64,000 nucleotides of DNA from Streptomyces diastatochromogenes. Its GTDB lineage: Bacteria; Actinomycetota; Actinomycetes; Streptomycetales; Streptomycetaceae. Made by a program: the position numbers and the translations under genes. The notes beneath the pieces are model-generated. The model saw only the letters and a program-made list of their open reading frames with translations. It ran no database searches and had not been told where the DNA came from. The stretch covers positions 130,540 to 194,539 of the forward strand of contig NZ_MCGQ01000013.1 of NCBI RefSeq assembly GCF_002242805.1, given 5' to 3'. Positions 8,265-17,982 of this stretch are shown here, piece by piece (within the stretch, counting starts at the first letter, position 1; every line of letters starts with the position of its first letter).

Positions 8265-8996
8265 TCAGCGACCCAGCGCCGCCAATTCCTTAGCCGCCTC
8301 AGTCAGGTCCTTAGCAGTATCAATAGCCCGCCAATACGCCCCCTGCGGAATCGGGAACCCGAAAAGCTTCCGCTCCCGAGCCAACCGCGGAAACGTCGTC
8401 CGCTCGTGATCCCCCCGCTCGGGCAGCATCGCCTCGAACTCGGGCGAGAACACATACACACCCGCGTTGATCTCGAACGGAGACGGCGGCGCCTCGATGA
8501 AGTCGGTGATGTGCCCGAACCCGTCGGTCTTCACCGCACCCCAGGGAATCCGAGGCCGCGCCAGCGCCAACGTGGCGACAGCGTCCCGCTCGGTGTGGAA
8601 GTCGGCCATGTCCCGCAGGGAGAAGCGGGTCCAGATGTCGCCGTTGGTGGCGTACCAGGGCCGGTCGGGGTGGGGGAGGTGCGCGGCGGCGTACTTGAGG
8701 CCGCCGCCACGGCCGAGGGGCTCCGTCTCGACGACGGTGGTGACGGACACGGGCAGGTCGGCCGAGTCCAGCCACTTCTGCAGGACCTCGGCGAGGTGGC
8801 CGCAGGAGACCACCACGTCCGTCACGCCCTCCTCGGCGAGCCAGGCCAACTGGTGGCCGATGATCGGAGTGCCCGTACCGGGGATCTCGACCATCGGCTT
8901 GGGCCGGTCGTCGGTGTAGGGACGCAGCCGTGAGCCCTGGCCCCCGGCCAGGACAACGGCTTGAGTGGGGCGCAACGCCGCGCTCGGATGGGTCAT
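8265..8996 (-). CDS. Sugar-phosphate nucleotidyltransferase (GlmU/RmlA-like NTP transferase)
   Basis: 243 residues of a single nucleotidyltransferase Rossmann domain. The activating motif VVLAGGQGSRLRPYT (about 14-28) with DRPKPM, the GD motif in NGDIWTRFS and the GVYVF strand define the family that makes NDP-sugars from sugar 1-phosphates. There is no hexapeptide acyltransferase tail, so it is not GlmU. Sugar specificity cannot be read. It is transcribed toward the DoxX gene (convergent). Confidence 0.88.
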   Translation of the reverse strand: MTHPSAALRPTQAVVLAGGQGSRLRPYTDDRPKPMVEIPGTGTPIIGHQLAWLAEEGVTDVVVSCGHLAEVLQKWLDSADLPVSVTTVVETEPLGRGGGLKYAAAHLPHPDRPWYATNGDIWTRFSLRDMADFHTERDAVATLALARPRIPWGAVKTDGFGHITDFIEAPPSPFEINAGVYVFSPEFEAMLPERGDHERTTFPRLARERKLFGFPIPQGAYWRAIDTAKDLTEAAKELAALGR

Positions 8997-9081
8997 GCCC
9001 CGAACTGTACGTGGCGCCCCGGCCGGAATTCCGACCGCAACCGGCTCCTTAAGGAGCCGTTACCGAGTTCCCAACCTGCAC

Positions 9082-9543
9082 TCAGCTGTGCGCGGCCAGG
9101 ACACCGGTGGCGAAGGCGGTGTCGCAGACCGGGCGGGCGTACGACTGGGCGCGCGAGGCGCCGTAGATGCGCACCGCCGCCCTGCCGAGGGCGCGGGCGA
9201 TGGAGGAGCAGTGCTTCGCCAGCGCGGGGTGCCCGTTCACGGCCTCCTGGAGGTGGGTGAGGACCACGCCGGGGTTCTTGTCCTGCAGCTCGGTCATCAG
9301 CTGGTCGCGCAGCACGTCCTGCGGGGCGTGGGAGACCGCCTTGCTGGAGACCTCCGCCGAGGAGATGTCCGAGGCGGTGAGCACCGAGCTGGAGGGGCTT
9401 CCCGTCCAGTTGACCCGGGTGACCGCGAGGGTTCCGGAGAGCACCAGGACGACGGGCAGGACGAGGGCGAGAGTGCGGCCGACCCGGCGGGCAGGGCCGC
9501 CCCGGTGGCCGCTTCGCGTCTGAGGGTTGGTGGAGTGCTTCAC
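9082..9543 (-). CDS. Small membrane-anchored or secreted protein, unknown
   Basis: 153 residues. A basic N-terminus is followed by one hydrophobic helix (about 24-44) and an extracellular helical part with three cysteines, which look paired (Cys112 region, Cys140 region). No lipobox or known motif. It shares orientation with the nucleotidyltransferase downstream and msiK upstream. Function not recognised. Confidence 0.7.
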   Translation of the reverse strand: MKHSTNPQTRSGHRGGPARRVGRTLALVLPVVLVLSGTLAVTRVNWTGSPSSSVLTASDISSAEVSSKAVSHAPQDVLRDQLMTELQDKNPGVVLTHLQEAVNGHPALAKHCSSIARALGRAAVRIYGASRAQSYARPVCDTAFATGVLAAHS

Positions 9544-9691
9544 GCGTGTGAGGGTAGCGCCCGGTGATGATTTGGCGACATTTAGTCACCCTTATGGGGG
9601 ATGAAGTAGTGCCGCTTTCTGGGTAAGGGGTTGACGCGCGGTGCCCGAAATGATCGCTGTGCCGGGGTATTTCGCGGCAATGAAGGGCAAT

Positions 9692-9727
9692 GAACAGGGC
9701 CCCGCGGCGGTCCGCGGGGCCCTGTTC
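9692..9727. terminator. Terminator downstream of msiK
   Basis: A perfect 16-bp stem beginning GAACAGGGCCCCGCGG with a four-base CGGT loop. It lies 44 bases beyond the msiK stop and can work in both directions. Confidence 0.85.
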
Positions 9728-9770
9728 GTCAACCTGCGTGAAAACGCCCTGCTCAGGGCGATCAGGCCGG

Positions 9771-10907
<1,137 letters not shown>

Positions 10908-10965
10908 GGTGATGGGCCCCCTTCTACCGGCAGGAACGTGCCGGACGATCCGTTGTAGGAAGGTG

Positions 10966-10981
10966 GTTGGTGTAGTCCACA
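10966..10981. promoter_or_regulatory. DasR-responsive-element-like site upstream of msiK
   Basis: GTTGGTGTAGTCCACA contains the core TGGTGTAGTCCA, matching 10 of 12 positions of the palindromic dre core TGGTCTAGACCA. It lies about 60 bases before the msiK ATG. The same TGTAG/CTAG centre recurs in the two sites upstream of nagK in this window, consistent with shared GlcNAc control by DasR. Confidence 0.5.
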
Positions 10982-11020
10982 CGAGTGAACTGGGTCAGGA
11001 CGGTACCTGGCGTTCACTCG
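10982..11020. promoter_or_regulatory. Perfect 9-bp inverted repeat in the msiK/tRNA-Thr upstream region
   Basis: CGAGTGAAC at 10982-10990 and GTTCACTCG at 11012-11020 are exact reverse complements separated by 21 bases. This spacing (two helical turns) suits a regulator that bridges two half-sites, or a cruciform. It abuts the DasR-like site. Binding protein unknown. Confidence 0.45.
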
Positions 11021-11113
11021 GTCTGTCAGTACCCGGGCGACTGTGAACTTCGCGGAAATTTTCGACAAGGGGCACCTCGGACCTGGGTACACTGCACGGG
11101 CGCGCAAGCGCAC

Positions 11114-11187
11114 GCCTCCTTAGCTCAGCTGGTCAGAGCGCCGCTCTTGTAAAGCGAAGGTCGTCGGTTCGAATCCGACAGGGGGCT
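11114..11187 (+). tRNA. tRNA-Thr (anticodon TGT)
   Basis: 74 bases fold into a standard cloverleaf: acceptor GCCTCCT/AGGGGGC, D-arm GCTC/GAGC, anticodon loop CTTGTAA with anticodon TGT, T-arm GTCGG-TTCGAAT-CCGAC. It reads ACA codons, rare in this GC-rich genome. No CCA is encoded. The whiE-type cluster begins right after its terminator, so the gene marks the boundary of an accessory segment. Confidence 0.95.
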
Positions 11188-11196
11188 CGGCAGGGC

Positions 11197-11232
11197 GAAG
11201 GCCACCCGCACCTCACAGTGCGGGTGGCCTTC
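11197..11232. terminator. Bidirectional terminator between tRNA-Thr and the hydroxylase gene
   Basis: A perfect 15-bp stem starting GAAGGCCACCCGCAC with a six-base CTCACA loop. It serves the tRNA from the left and the convergent hydroxylase gene, ending 15 bases away, from the right. Confidence 0.85.
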
Positions 11233-11246
11233 GTCGTCTGTGCAGG

Positions 11247-12875
11247 TCAGGCCGTGTGGAGCAGGGTTCGCAGGACCTTTCGTAGCTCCGCCTCCGGGTC
11301 CCGGACGGCGCCTGTCGCGCGCCATGCCACGAACCCGTCCGGCCGTACCAGAACCGCCCCGTCGGCGGTCGTGCCGTGGGCCTGGGCCCAGTCGGTGGGC
11401 TCGGTGTCGTAGGTGAGGTCCGCGTCGGCGCCCGGGCCGATGCGGTACGCGTCGAGGCGTACTCCGTCCGTGTCGGCGATGCGGCGGGCCGCCGCGTGCC
11501 AGCCCGCGTCGTCCGGGGCGTCGGTGAGCAGGACCAGGGAGCGTTCGTAGAGGTCGAGGGTGGACAGGCGGGTGCCGGCGCGGCGCAGCCAGAGGTGGGG
11601 GGCGCGGGTGCCGGGCTGTCCGGTGAGGTCGAGGGTGTCGGGGACGACCGGGTGGTCGGGGTCGGTGTCGTGTGGGTAGCGGTAGCCGAGGACGACGTTG
11701 AGGATGCCGCCGCGCTTGCCGCCGCCGACGCCGGGGGCGGGGGCGAAGCCGGGGTGGCTGTGTTCGACGGAGCGGGCGGAGGCGCGGGCGCTGGTGGCGA
11801 GGGCGACCGGGCGGCGTTCGGTGTCGTACGAGTCGAGGAGGCCGGGGCCGGCCCAGCCGGCCAGGACGGCGGCCAGTTTCCAGGCGAGGTTGTGGGCGTC
11901 CTGGATGCCGGTGTTGGAGCCGAAGGCGCCGGTCGGGGACATCTCGTGGGCGGAGTCGCCGGTGAGGAAGACCCTGCCGGAGGAGTAGCGGTCGGTGACC
12001 CGTTCGGCGGCGCGCCAGGACGCCTTTCCGGTGATTTTGACGTCGAGGTCGGGGACGCCGACGGCTTGGCGGATGTGGTGTTGGAGGCGTTCCTCGGTGA
12101 ACGCGTCGAGGGTTTCGCCGTGCTCGGGGTGCCAGGGGGCGTGGAAGACCCAGTGTTCCTTGTTGTCGACGGGCAGGAGGGCGCCGTCGGCGTCCGGGTG
12201 GGTGAGGTAGCAGCAGATGAAGCGGCGGTCGCCGACGACGTCGGCGAGGGCCGCGGAGCGGAAGGTGACGCTGACGTTGGCGAAGAGGTCGCCGGGGCCC
12301 GTCTGGCGGATGCCGAGCGCGGTGCGGACGGGGCTGCGGGGGCCGTCGGCGGCGATCAGGTAGTCGGCGTGGACGGTGTAGCGCTCGTCGGCGGCGCGGT
12401 CGTGGATCACCGCGGTCACTCCGTAGTCGTCCTGTTCGAAGGACTCCATCTGGTGGGAGTAGCGCAGGTCGCCGCCGAGTTCCCGGGCGTTGTCGAGGAG
12501 GACGGGTTCGAGGTCGTTCTGGCTGCACAGGCACCAGTTGGTGGGGCTGGACCTCGCGAGTCCGCCGCCGGGGTCGATGTGTTTGAAGAGCCATTCGCCG
12601 GCATCACCCACAAGGGTGGGTGTCTGGAGGATGCCGTGGTTGTCGGCGAGGAGTGAGGCCGCTGCCCTGATGTCCGGTTCGATGCCGGCCACCCGGAAGA
12701 GTTCCATCGTCCGCACGTTGTTGCCGCGTCCGCGTGGGTGGACCGAGGTCCCGGAGTGCCGTTCGACGAGCAGGTGCCGCACACCGAGACGGCCCAGGAA
12801 CACGGACATGGACAGGCCCACCAGGGAGCCGCCCACGATGAGGACGGGGATCCGGTGGTCGGCTCTTTGCTGCAT
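11247..12875 (-). CDS. FAD-dependent aromatic polyketide hydroxylase (WhiE ORFVIII-like)
   Basis: 542 residues. A flavoprotein monooxygenase of the PHBH/PgaE type: FAD-binding Rossmann motif (VLIVGGSLVGLSMSVFLGRLG, about 11-31), the DG motif (LIAADGPRSP, near 165) and the second FAD motif GDSAHEMSPTGAFG (near 295), with a C-terminal thioredoxin-like domain (about 400-542). It would hydroxylate the cyclised pigment polyketide. ATG 12875 follows TGGAGG, so the longer upstream start is not needed. Divergent from the polyketide operon across 200 bases, the same arrangement as whiE ORFVIII in S. coelicolor. Confidence 0.9.
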   Translation of the reverse strand: MQQRADHRIPVLIVGGSLVGLSMSVFLGRLGVRHLLVERHSGTSVHPRGRGNNVRTMELFRVAGIEPDIRAAASLLADNHGILQTPTLVGDAGEWLFKHIDPGGGLARSSPTNWCLCSQNDLEPVLLDNARELGGDLRYSHQMESFEQDDYGVTAVIHDRAADERYTVHADYLIAADGPRSPVRTALGIRQTGPGDLFANVSVTFRSAALADVVGDRRFICCYLTHPDADGALLPVDNKEHWVFHAPWHPEHGETLDAFTEERLQHHIRQAVGVPDLDVKITGKASWRAAERVTDRYSSGRVFLTGDSAHEMSPTGAFGSNTGIQDAHNLAWKLAAVLAGWAGPGLLDSYDTERRPVALATSARASARSVEHSHPGFAPAPGVGGGKRGGILNVVLGYRYPHDTDPDHPVVPDTLDLTGQPGTRAPHLWLRRAGTRLSTLDLYERSLVLLTDAPDDAGWHAAARRIADTDGVRLDAYRIGPGADADLTYDTEPTDWAQAHGTTADGAVLVRPDGFVAWRATGAVRDPEAELRKVLRTLLHTA

Positions 12876-13075
12876 CGAGGCCTCCAGAGGCAGGGGTGCG
12901 CGTGTGGGGCGCCTGTGAGTTCTCTTGCCCGGTGGCGCCCGCTCCGCGTGCCCAATCACCCGCGTGGTTCATACGAGTCGCGGGCTTGTGGGGTCCGGCA
13001 CAGGATCAAGGAACGCTGCCGTCGCGTCACTCGCGGCCGGCGACGGCTCTGCCCCGCGAAGGAGATGTGTGCAGG
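12876..13075. promoter_or_regulatory. Divergent promoter region of the spore-pigment cluster
   Basis: 200 bases separate the divergent hydroxylase and the WhiE-I-like gene. In S. coelicolor the equivalent region holds whiEP1 and the sigma-F-dependent whiEP2. I cannot identify a clear sigma-F (GTTT..GGGTA) or HrdB element here by eye. Confidence 0.4.
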
Positions 13076-14158
13076 ATGACCACGACGTCTGAACGTCTTT
13101 CAGAGAAGCTGACACGCGAGGTGTCGAAGCGTGTCTCCCAGTCCGTGTTCGACGGCTCCCGGCTCCGGGTCGTCCTCCTGGTCGACGTCTACGACGGCGC
13201 ACAGCAGCAGTTCCTCGAGGCGTACGAGCAGCTGTGCAAGCAGGTTGCGTCGGTGCCCGGCCATGTCAGCGACCAACTGTGCCAGTCGATCGAGAATCCG
13301 TCCCAATGGCTCATCACGAGTGAGTGGGAGAGTGCTCCGCCGTTCCTCACCTGGGTGAACAGCGAGGAGCACGTGCGGATGGTGCAGCCGCTGCACAGCT
13401 GTGTCCGGGACACCCGGTCGCTGCGTTTCCACATCGTGCGGGAGACCGGCGGTGCCGAGCAGCACCGGTCGGCGGAGCGCCGGCTGCAGGCTCACCCGCG
13501 CATCGGCGACGGGGTGATCCGGCACGCGCTGACGTTCACGGTCAAGCCGGGCAGCGAGAAGAAGGTCGCGAGGATTCTCGCGGACTACGCCTCGCCCGAG
13601 GCCCGGGTCGACGACACGACGCGGCTGTGCCGGACCTCGCTGTTCATGCACGGCAACCGGGTGGTGCGGGCCATCGAGGTGCGCGGCGATCTGCTGGCGG
13701 CGCTCCGGCACGTGGCCAGCCAGCCGGAGGTGCGGGCTGTCGAGGAGGCGATCAACCCGTATCTGGAGCAGGACCGGGATCTCGATGACCAGGAATCGGC
13801 CCGGATGTTCTTCACCCGGGCGGCGCTGCCGGCCGTGCACCACGTGAGCACGGAGGACCGGTCGGAGGGCAGGCGGCAGGCCTTGTACTACCCGGCCCGG
13901 CCCGACTGCGGGATGCGGTTGGCCGAGCTGATCGCGCAGGCCGACTCGGCGTCCGTGGACGACCCGGCGGGCCCGGTGCTGCGCAGCACGGTCTTCCAGC
14001 GGGACGACGTGGTGGTGCGCCTGGTCGACATGCGTGGTGACCAGGAGGCCGAGGTGCTGCCGCGGGAGGCCCGGGTGGCCGCCGAGGTGCGGGAGCTGCT
14101 CGACGCCGAGGTCGCCCGTATGGATCTGATCACCGACCGCCGTTCGCCGGACGCCTGA
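13076..14158 (+). CDS. WhiE ORFI / SchA-CurD-type polyketide protein
   Basis: 360 residues. The N-terminal third (about 20-120) looks like an antibiotic-biosynthesis-monooxygenase ferredoxin-like fold (RLRVVLLVDVYDGAQQQFLEAY), and the rest resembles the SchA/CurD domain of spore-pigment clusters, with two further ferredoxin-like repeats (about 145-240 and 260-350). Homologues open every whiE-type operon, but their reaction is not established. ATG 13076 has GGAGA 11 bases upstream; an in-frame GTG at 13067 is the alternative. First gene of a seven-gene operon. Confidence 0.83.
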   Translation: MTTTSERLSEKLTREVSKRVSQSVFDGSRLRVVLLVDVYDGAQQQFLEAYEQLCKQVASVPGHVSDQLCQSIENPSQWLITSEWESAPPFLTWVNSEEHVRMVQPLHSCVRDTRSLRFHIVRETGGAEQHRSAERRLQAHPRIGDGVIRHALTFTVKPGSEKKVARILADYASPEARVDDTTRLCRTSLFMHGNRVVRAIEVRGDLLAALRHVASQPEVRAVEEAINPYLEQDRDLDDQESARMFFTRAALPAVHHVSTEDRSEGRRQALYYPARPDCGMRLAELIAQADSASVDDPAGPVLRSTVFQRDDVVVRLVDMRGDQEAEVLPREARVAAEVRELLDAEVARMDLITDRRSPDA

Positions 14159-14217
14159 TCCGGCGGCCGGGTCTCCCCAGCGCCGCGCGCCGACGCAGAC
14201 ATCCAACGGAGGAAACG

Positions 14218-14682
14218 TTGTCCATCAAACCCCGTCCGAAAATCGTGGACCTCAGTGAGGTCGAGCCCAACGTCCGGCGAGGTGGCGACCTGCGCGCCAT
14301 GCTCACCCCTGCCACGGTCGGCTCCACCAGCGGCTTCATGGGCGTGGCCATCGTGCAGCCCGGTGACCGCATCGGGGAGCACTACCACCCGTACTCCGAG
14401 GAGTTCGTCTACGTCGTCTGCGGGCAGCTGGAGGTGGACCTGGACGGTGAGCCGCACGCGCTCAGGCCCGAGCAGGGTCTGATGATCCCGGCCCACATGC
14501 GGCACCGTTTCCGCAACGTCGGCAAGGTGGAGGCGCGGATGGTCTTCCATCTGGGGCCGCTGGCCCCGCGGCCTCAGCTGGGCCATGTCGACACCGAGGA
14601 GACCGAGGTCATCGGGGCTGCCGCGGTGGTCACCGAGGCGGGTGCCGCGCAGGCGGCCGACCGGGGTCGGGTTCGGTCATGA
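14218..14682 (+). CDS. Cupin-domain polyketide protein (WhiE ORFII-like)
   Basis: 154 residues with one cupin barrel (about 45-125). The metal-binding motif 1 is visible as GEHYHPYSEEFVYVVCGQLEVDL (His, His, Glu) and motif 2 as PAHMRHRFRN (His). Cupins of this family assist cyclisation or oxidation of aromatic polyketides. The start is a TTG at 14218 preceded by GGAGGAAACG at ideal spacing. Its stop overlaps the ketosynthase ATG by four bases. Confidence 0.87.
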   Translation: MSIKPRPKIVDLSEVEPNVRRGGDLRAMLTPATVGSTSGFMGVAIVQPGDRIGEHYHPYSEEFVYVVCGQLEVDLDGEPHALRPEQGLMIPAHMRHRFRNVGKVEARMVFHLGPLAPRPQLGHVDTEETEVIGAAAVVTEAGAAQAADRGRVRS

Positions 14683-15959
14683 CCCGGCGCGTGGCGGTCA
14701 CTGGCATAGGCATCGTTGCTCCGGGCGGCATCGGCGTACCGGCATTCTGGGATCTGCTTGCCGACGGCCGGACCGCGACGCGGGGCATAACCTTCTTCGA
14801 CCCCTCGGGGCTCAGGTCGCAGATCGCGGCCGAGTGCGACTTCGACCCGGTGGCGCACGGCCTGGGCGTGGACCAGGTCGCCCGGGCGGACCGGTACATC
14901 CAGTTCGCCCTGGTCGCCGGGGAGGAGGCGGTCCGGGACTCGGGTCTCGACCTGGCCCGGGAGGATCCCTGGCGGGTCGGGGTCTCGGTGGGCACCGCGG
15001 TCGGCGGCACCACCCGCCTGGAGCACGACTACGTCCTGGTGAGCCACCGTGGGCAGCGCTGGGACGTCGACGACCGGGAGGCGGAGCCGCATCTGCACCG
15101 GGCGTTCTCGCCGAGCACGGTCGCCGCCGCGGTGGCGGAGCGGTTCGGTGCTCAGGGTCCGGTGCAGACCGTCTCCACCGGCTGCACCTCCGGCCTGGAC
15201 GCGGTCGGGTACGCCTTCCACACCGTCGAGGAGGGCAGGGCCGACATCTGCATAGCGGGCGCGTCGGACTCGCCGATCTCCCCGATCACCATGGCGTGCT
15301 TCGACGCGATCAAGGCCACGTCCCCGAACAACGACGATCCCGCACACGCCTCCCGGCCCTTCGACAACCACCGTGACGGGTTCGTCATGGGCGAGGGCGG
15401 TGCGGTGCTCGTCCTGGAGGAGCTGGAACACGCCCGGGCCCGCGGCGCGCACGTGTACTGCGAGCTGGGCGGCTACGCCACCTTCGGCAACGCCTACCAC
15501 ATGACCGGCCTGACCAGCGAGGGCCTGGAGATGGCCCGGGCGATCGACACCGCGCTCGACCACGCCCGGCTCGACCCCACGGCGATCGACTACGTCAACG
15601 CCCACGGCTCCGGCACCCGGCAGAACGACCGCCACGAGACGGCGGCCGTGAAGCGGGCGCTCGGCCACCACGCCTACGACACCCCCATGAGCTCCATCAA
15701 GTCGATGGTGGGGCACTCCCTCGGGGCGATCGGGGCGATCGAGGTGGTCGCGTGTGTGCTGGCCCTCGCCAAGCAGGTCGTACCCCCGACCGCCAACTAC
15801 GAGACCCCCGACCCCGAGTGCGACCTGGACTACGTCCCGCGCGTCGCCCGCGAACGGAAGCTGACCAGCGTCCTGTCCGTGGGCAGCGGGTTCGGAGGCT
15901 TCCAGTCCGCGGTGGTCCTGACCCGGACGAGGGACCGGACTAGGGAGAGGACACGATGA
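14679..15959 (+). CDS. Type II polyketide ketosynthase alpha subunit (WhiE ORFIII-like)
   Basis: 426 residues. Catalytic residues of a beta-ketoacyl synthase are all present: Cys169 in VSTGCTSGLDAVGYA, His309 in NAHGSGTRQND, Lys341 and His346 in IKSMVGHSLGA. It condenses malonyl units on the ACP together with the chain-length factor, with which it shares a four-base ATGA overlap (coupled 1:1 expression). The VSTGCTSG active-site form is characteristic of spore-pigment ketosynthases rather than antibiotic ones such as actinorhodin. Confidence 0.96.
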   Translation: MTRRVAVTGIGIVAPGGIGVPAFWDLLADGRTATRGITFFDPSGLRSQIAAECDFDPVAHGLGVDQVARADRYIQFALVAGEEAVRDSGLDLAREDPWRVGVSVGTAVGGTTRLEHDYVLVSHRGQRWDVDDREAEPHLHRAFSPSTVAAAVAERFGAQGPVQTVSTGCTSGLDAVGYAFHTVEEGRADICIAGASDSPISPITMACFDAIKATSPNNDDPAHASRPFDNHRDGFVMGEGGAVLVLEELEHARARGAHVYCELGGYATFGNAYHMTGLTSEGLEMARAIDTALDHARLDPTAIDYVNAHGSGTRQNDRHETAAVKRALGHHAYDTPMSSIKSMVGHSLGAIGAIEVVACVLALAKQVVPPTANYETPDPECDLDYVPRVARERKLTSVLSVGSGFGGFQSAVVLTRTRDRTRERTR

Positions 15960-17203
15960 GCGAACCGCATGACCGGCGCGCGGCCGTCACCGGCATCGGG
16001 GTGGTCGCGCCCAACGGCACCAGCACGGACACCTTCTGGAAGGCCACCCAGGGAGGTCTCAGCGTCCTCGACCGGATCACCCGCGAGGGCTGTGAGCACC
16101 TTCCGCTGAAGGTGGCCGGCGAGGTCCGCGCCTTCGATCCGTCCGTGACGATCGAGGAGCGGTTCCTGGTCCAGACCGACCGGTTCACGCACTTCGCCAT
16201 GGCGGCGGCCGACTTCGCGCTGGACGACGCCCGGCTCGGGCAGGCCGACACCTCCGAGGAGCCGTACTCCATCGGGGTGGTCACCGCCGCCGGGTCCGGC
16301 GGCGGCGAGTTCGGCCAGCGCGAGTTGCAGCAGCTGTGGGGCAAGGGCAGCCGGTTCGTCGGCCCGTACCAGTCCATCGCCTGGTTCTACGCCGCGAGCA
16401 CGGGCCAGATCTCCATCCGCCGCAAGTTCAAGGGCCCCTGCTCGGTCGTCGCCTCCGACGAGGCCGGCGGTCTGGACGCCCTCGCGCACGCGGCGCGGGC
16501 GGTACGGCGCGGCACCGATGTGATCGTGGCCGGCTCCACCGAGGCGCCGCTGGCGCCGTACTCGATGGTCTGCCAGCTCGGTTACGAGGAGCTGAGCCGT
16601 GAGGAGGATCCGGCCCGTGCCTACCGCCCGTTCACGGACGCCGCCTGCGGCTTCGTGCCGGGCGAGGGCGGCGCGATGCTCGTGGTCGAGGCGGAGCGCT
16701 CCGCGCGCGAGCGCGGCGCGGACATCCGGGCCTTCGTCGCCGGGCATGCGGCCACCTTCACCGGTGCCTCCCGCTGGGCCGAGTCCCGGGACGGCCTGGC
16801 GCACGCGATCCGGCAGGCCCTGGCCGAGGCCGGCTGTGCGCCCGAGGAGGTCGACGTCGTCTTCGCCGACGCCCTCGGGGTGCCGGAGGCGGACCGGGCC
16901 GAGGCGCTGGCGCTCGCCGACGCCCTCGGCGCGCACGGCACCCGGGTACCGGTCACGGCGCCGAAGACCGGCATCGGCCGGGGCTACTGCGCGGCGCCCG
17001 TGCTGGACACCGCGGCGGCCGTGCTCGCGATGGAGCACGGGCTGATCCCGCCGACGCCGAACGTCTTCGACGTCTGCCACGACCTCGACCTCGTGACCGG
17101 CCGTGCCCGCGTCGCCGAGCTGCGTACGGCGCTGGTGCTCAGCCGGGGACTCATGGGGTCGAACTCGGCGCTGGTGCTCCGGCACGGCGCCGTGAACGCC
17201 TAG
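15956..17203 (+). CDS. Type II polyketide chain-length factor / KS-beta (WhiE ORFIV-like)
   Basis: 415 residues. A ketosynthase fold lacking the active-site Cys. The aligned position is residue 169 within VVASDEAGGLDALAHA, where a Glu replaces the Gln usual in antibiotic CLFs. The catalytic NAHG and KSxxGH motifs are also lost (ADALG, KTGIGRGYCAA). It forms the heterodimer with KS-alpha that sets chain length; whiE enzymes make a C24 (dodecaketide) chain. Coupled to KS-alpha upstream. Confidence 0.94.
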   Translation: MSEPHDRRAAVTGIGVVAPNGTSTDTFWKATQGGLSVLDRITREGCEHLPLKVAGEVRAFDPSVTIEERFLVQTDRFTHFAMAAADFALDDARLGQADTSEEPYSIGVVTAAGSGGGEFGQRELQQLWGKGSRFVGPYQSIAWFYAASTGQISIRRKFKGPCSVVASDEAGGLDALAHAARAVRRGTDVIVAGSTEAPLAPYSMVCQLGYEELSREEDPARAYRPFTDAACGFVPGEGGAMLVVEAERSARERGADIRAFVAGHAATFTGASRWAESRDGLAHAIRQALAEAGCAPEEVDVVFADALGVPEADRAEALALADALGAHGTRVPVTAPKTGIGRGYCAAPVLDTAAAVLAMEHGLIPPTPNVFDVCHDLDLVTGRARVAELRTALVLSRGLMGSNSALVLRHGAVNA

Positions 17204-17222
17204 CAGTACAGGAGGGAATCGC

Positions 17223-17480
17223 ATGACCGCACAGATCACCGTGGAAGAACTGGCCGCGCTGATGAAGAAGGCCGCCGGGGTCACCGTGGCCCCGGACCTG
17301 CTGCTGGAGCAGGGCGAGTCCGGCTTCGACGCCCTCGGCGTCGACTCGCTCGGCCTGCTCGGCATCGTCGGCGAGCTGGAGAACCGGCACGGCACCCCGA
17401 TGCCGCCCGACGCGGAGCGCTGCAAGACGCCCCGGCAGTTCCTCGACCTCGTCAACAGCACTCTGATGGCAGGAGCCTGA
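17223..17480 (+). CDS. Type II polyketide acyl carrier protein (WhiE ORFV-like)
   Basis: 85 residues, standard ACP size. The phosphopantetheine site is Ser42 in LGVDSLGLLG. It carries the growing chain between KS-alpha/CLF and the cyclases. Preceded by AGGAGG. The next gene starts one base after its stop. Confidence 0.95.
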   Translation: MTAQITVEELAALMKKAAGVTVAPDLLLEQGESGFDALGVDSLGLLGIVGELENRHGTPMPPDAERCKTPRQFLDLVNSTLMAGA

Positions 17481-17481
17481 C

Positions 17482-17961
17482 ATGGCAGGACACACGCAGA
17501 ACGAGATCACCATCGCCGCGCCGCTGGACCTGGTCTGGGACATGACCAACGACCTGGAGCGCTGGCCCCAGCTGTTCAGCGAGTACGCGTCCGTCGAGAT
17601 CCTCTCCCGGGAGGGGAAGAAGACGACGTTCCGGCTGACCATGCACCCCGACGACAACGGCACCGTCTGGAGCTGGGTCTCCGAGCGCACGCCCGACCGC
17701 GACACGCTCACCGTGAAGGCCCGCCGCGTCGAGACCGGCCCCTTCGCCCACATGGACATCCACTGGCGGTACGAGGAGGCCCCGGCCGGCACCCGGATGA
17801 TCTGGACGCAGGACTTCGCGATGAAGCCCGACGCCCCGGTCGACGACGCCTGGATGACCGACAACATCAACAAGAACTCCAAGGTCCAGCTGGACCTCAT
17901 CCGGAACAAGATCGAGAAGGCCGCCGCCGGACACCGGCCCGCACCGGCCCTGGCCGACTGA
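17482..17961 (+). CDS. Polyketide aromatase/cyclase, SRPBCC fold (WhiE ORFVI-like)
   Basis: 159 residues, a single START/Bet-v1-like helix-grip domain of the TcmN-ARO/WhiE-VI class (VWDMTNDLERWPQLFSEY near 16-33; HWRYEEAPAGTRMIW near 95-109). It guides the first-ring C9-C14 cyclisation and aromatisation. One-domain form, unlike the didomain ActVII. Starts one base after the ACP stop, with the ribosome-binding site AGGAG inside the ACP gene. Confidence 0.92.
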   Translation: MAGHTQNEITIAAPLDLVWDMTNDLERWPQLFSEYASVEILSREGKKTTFRLTMHPDDNGTVWSWVSERTPDRDTLTVKARRVETGPFAHMDIHWRYEEAPAGTRMIWTQDFAMKPDAPVDDAWMTDNINKNSKVQLDLIRNKIEKAAAGHRPAPALAD

Positions 17962-17982
17962 ACCGGAAGGAGGAGCCGTCCC

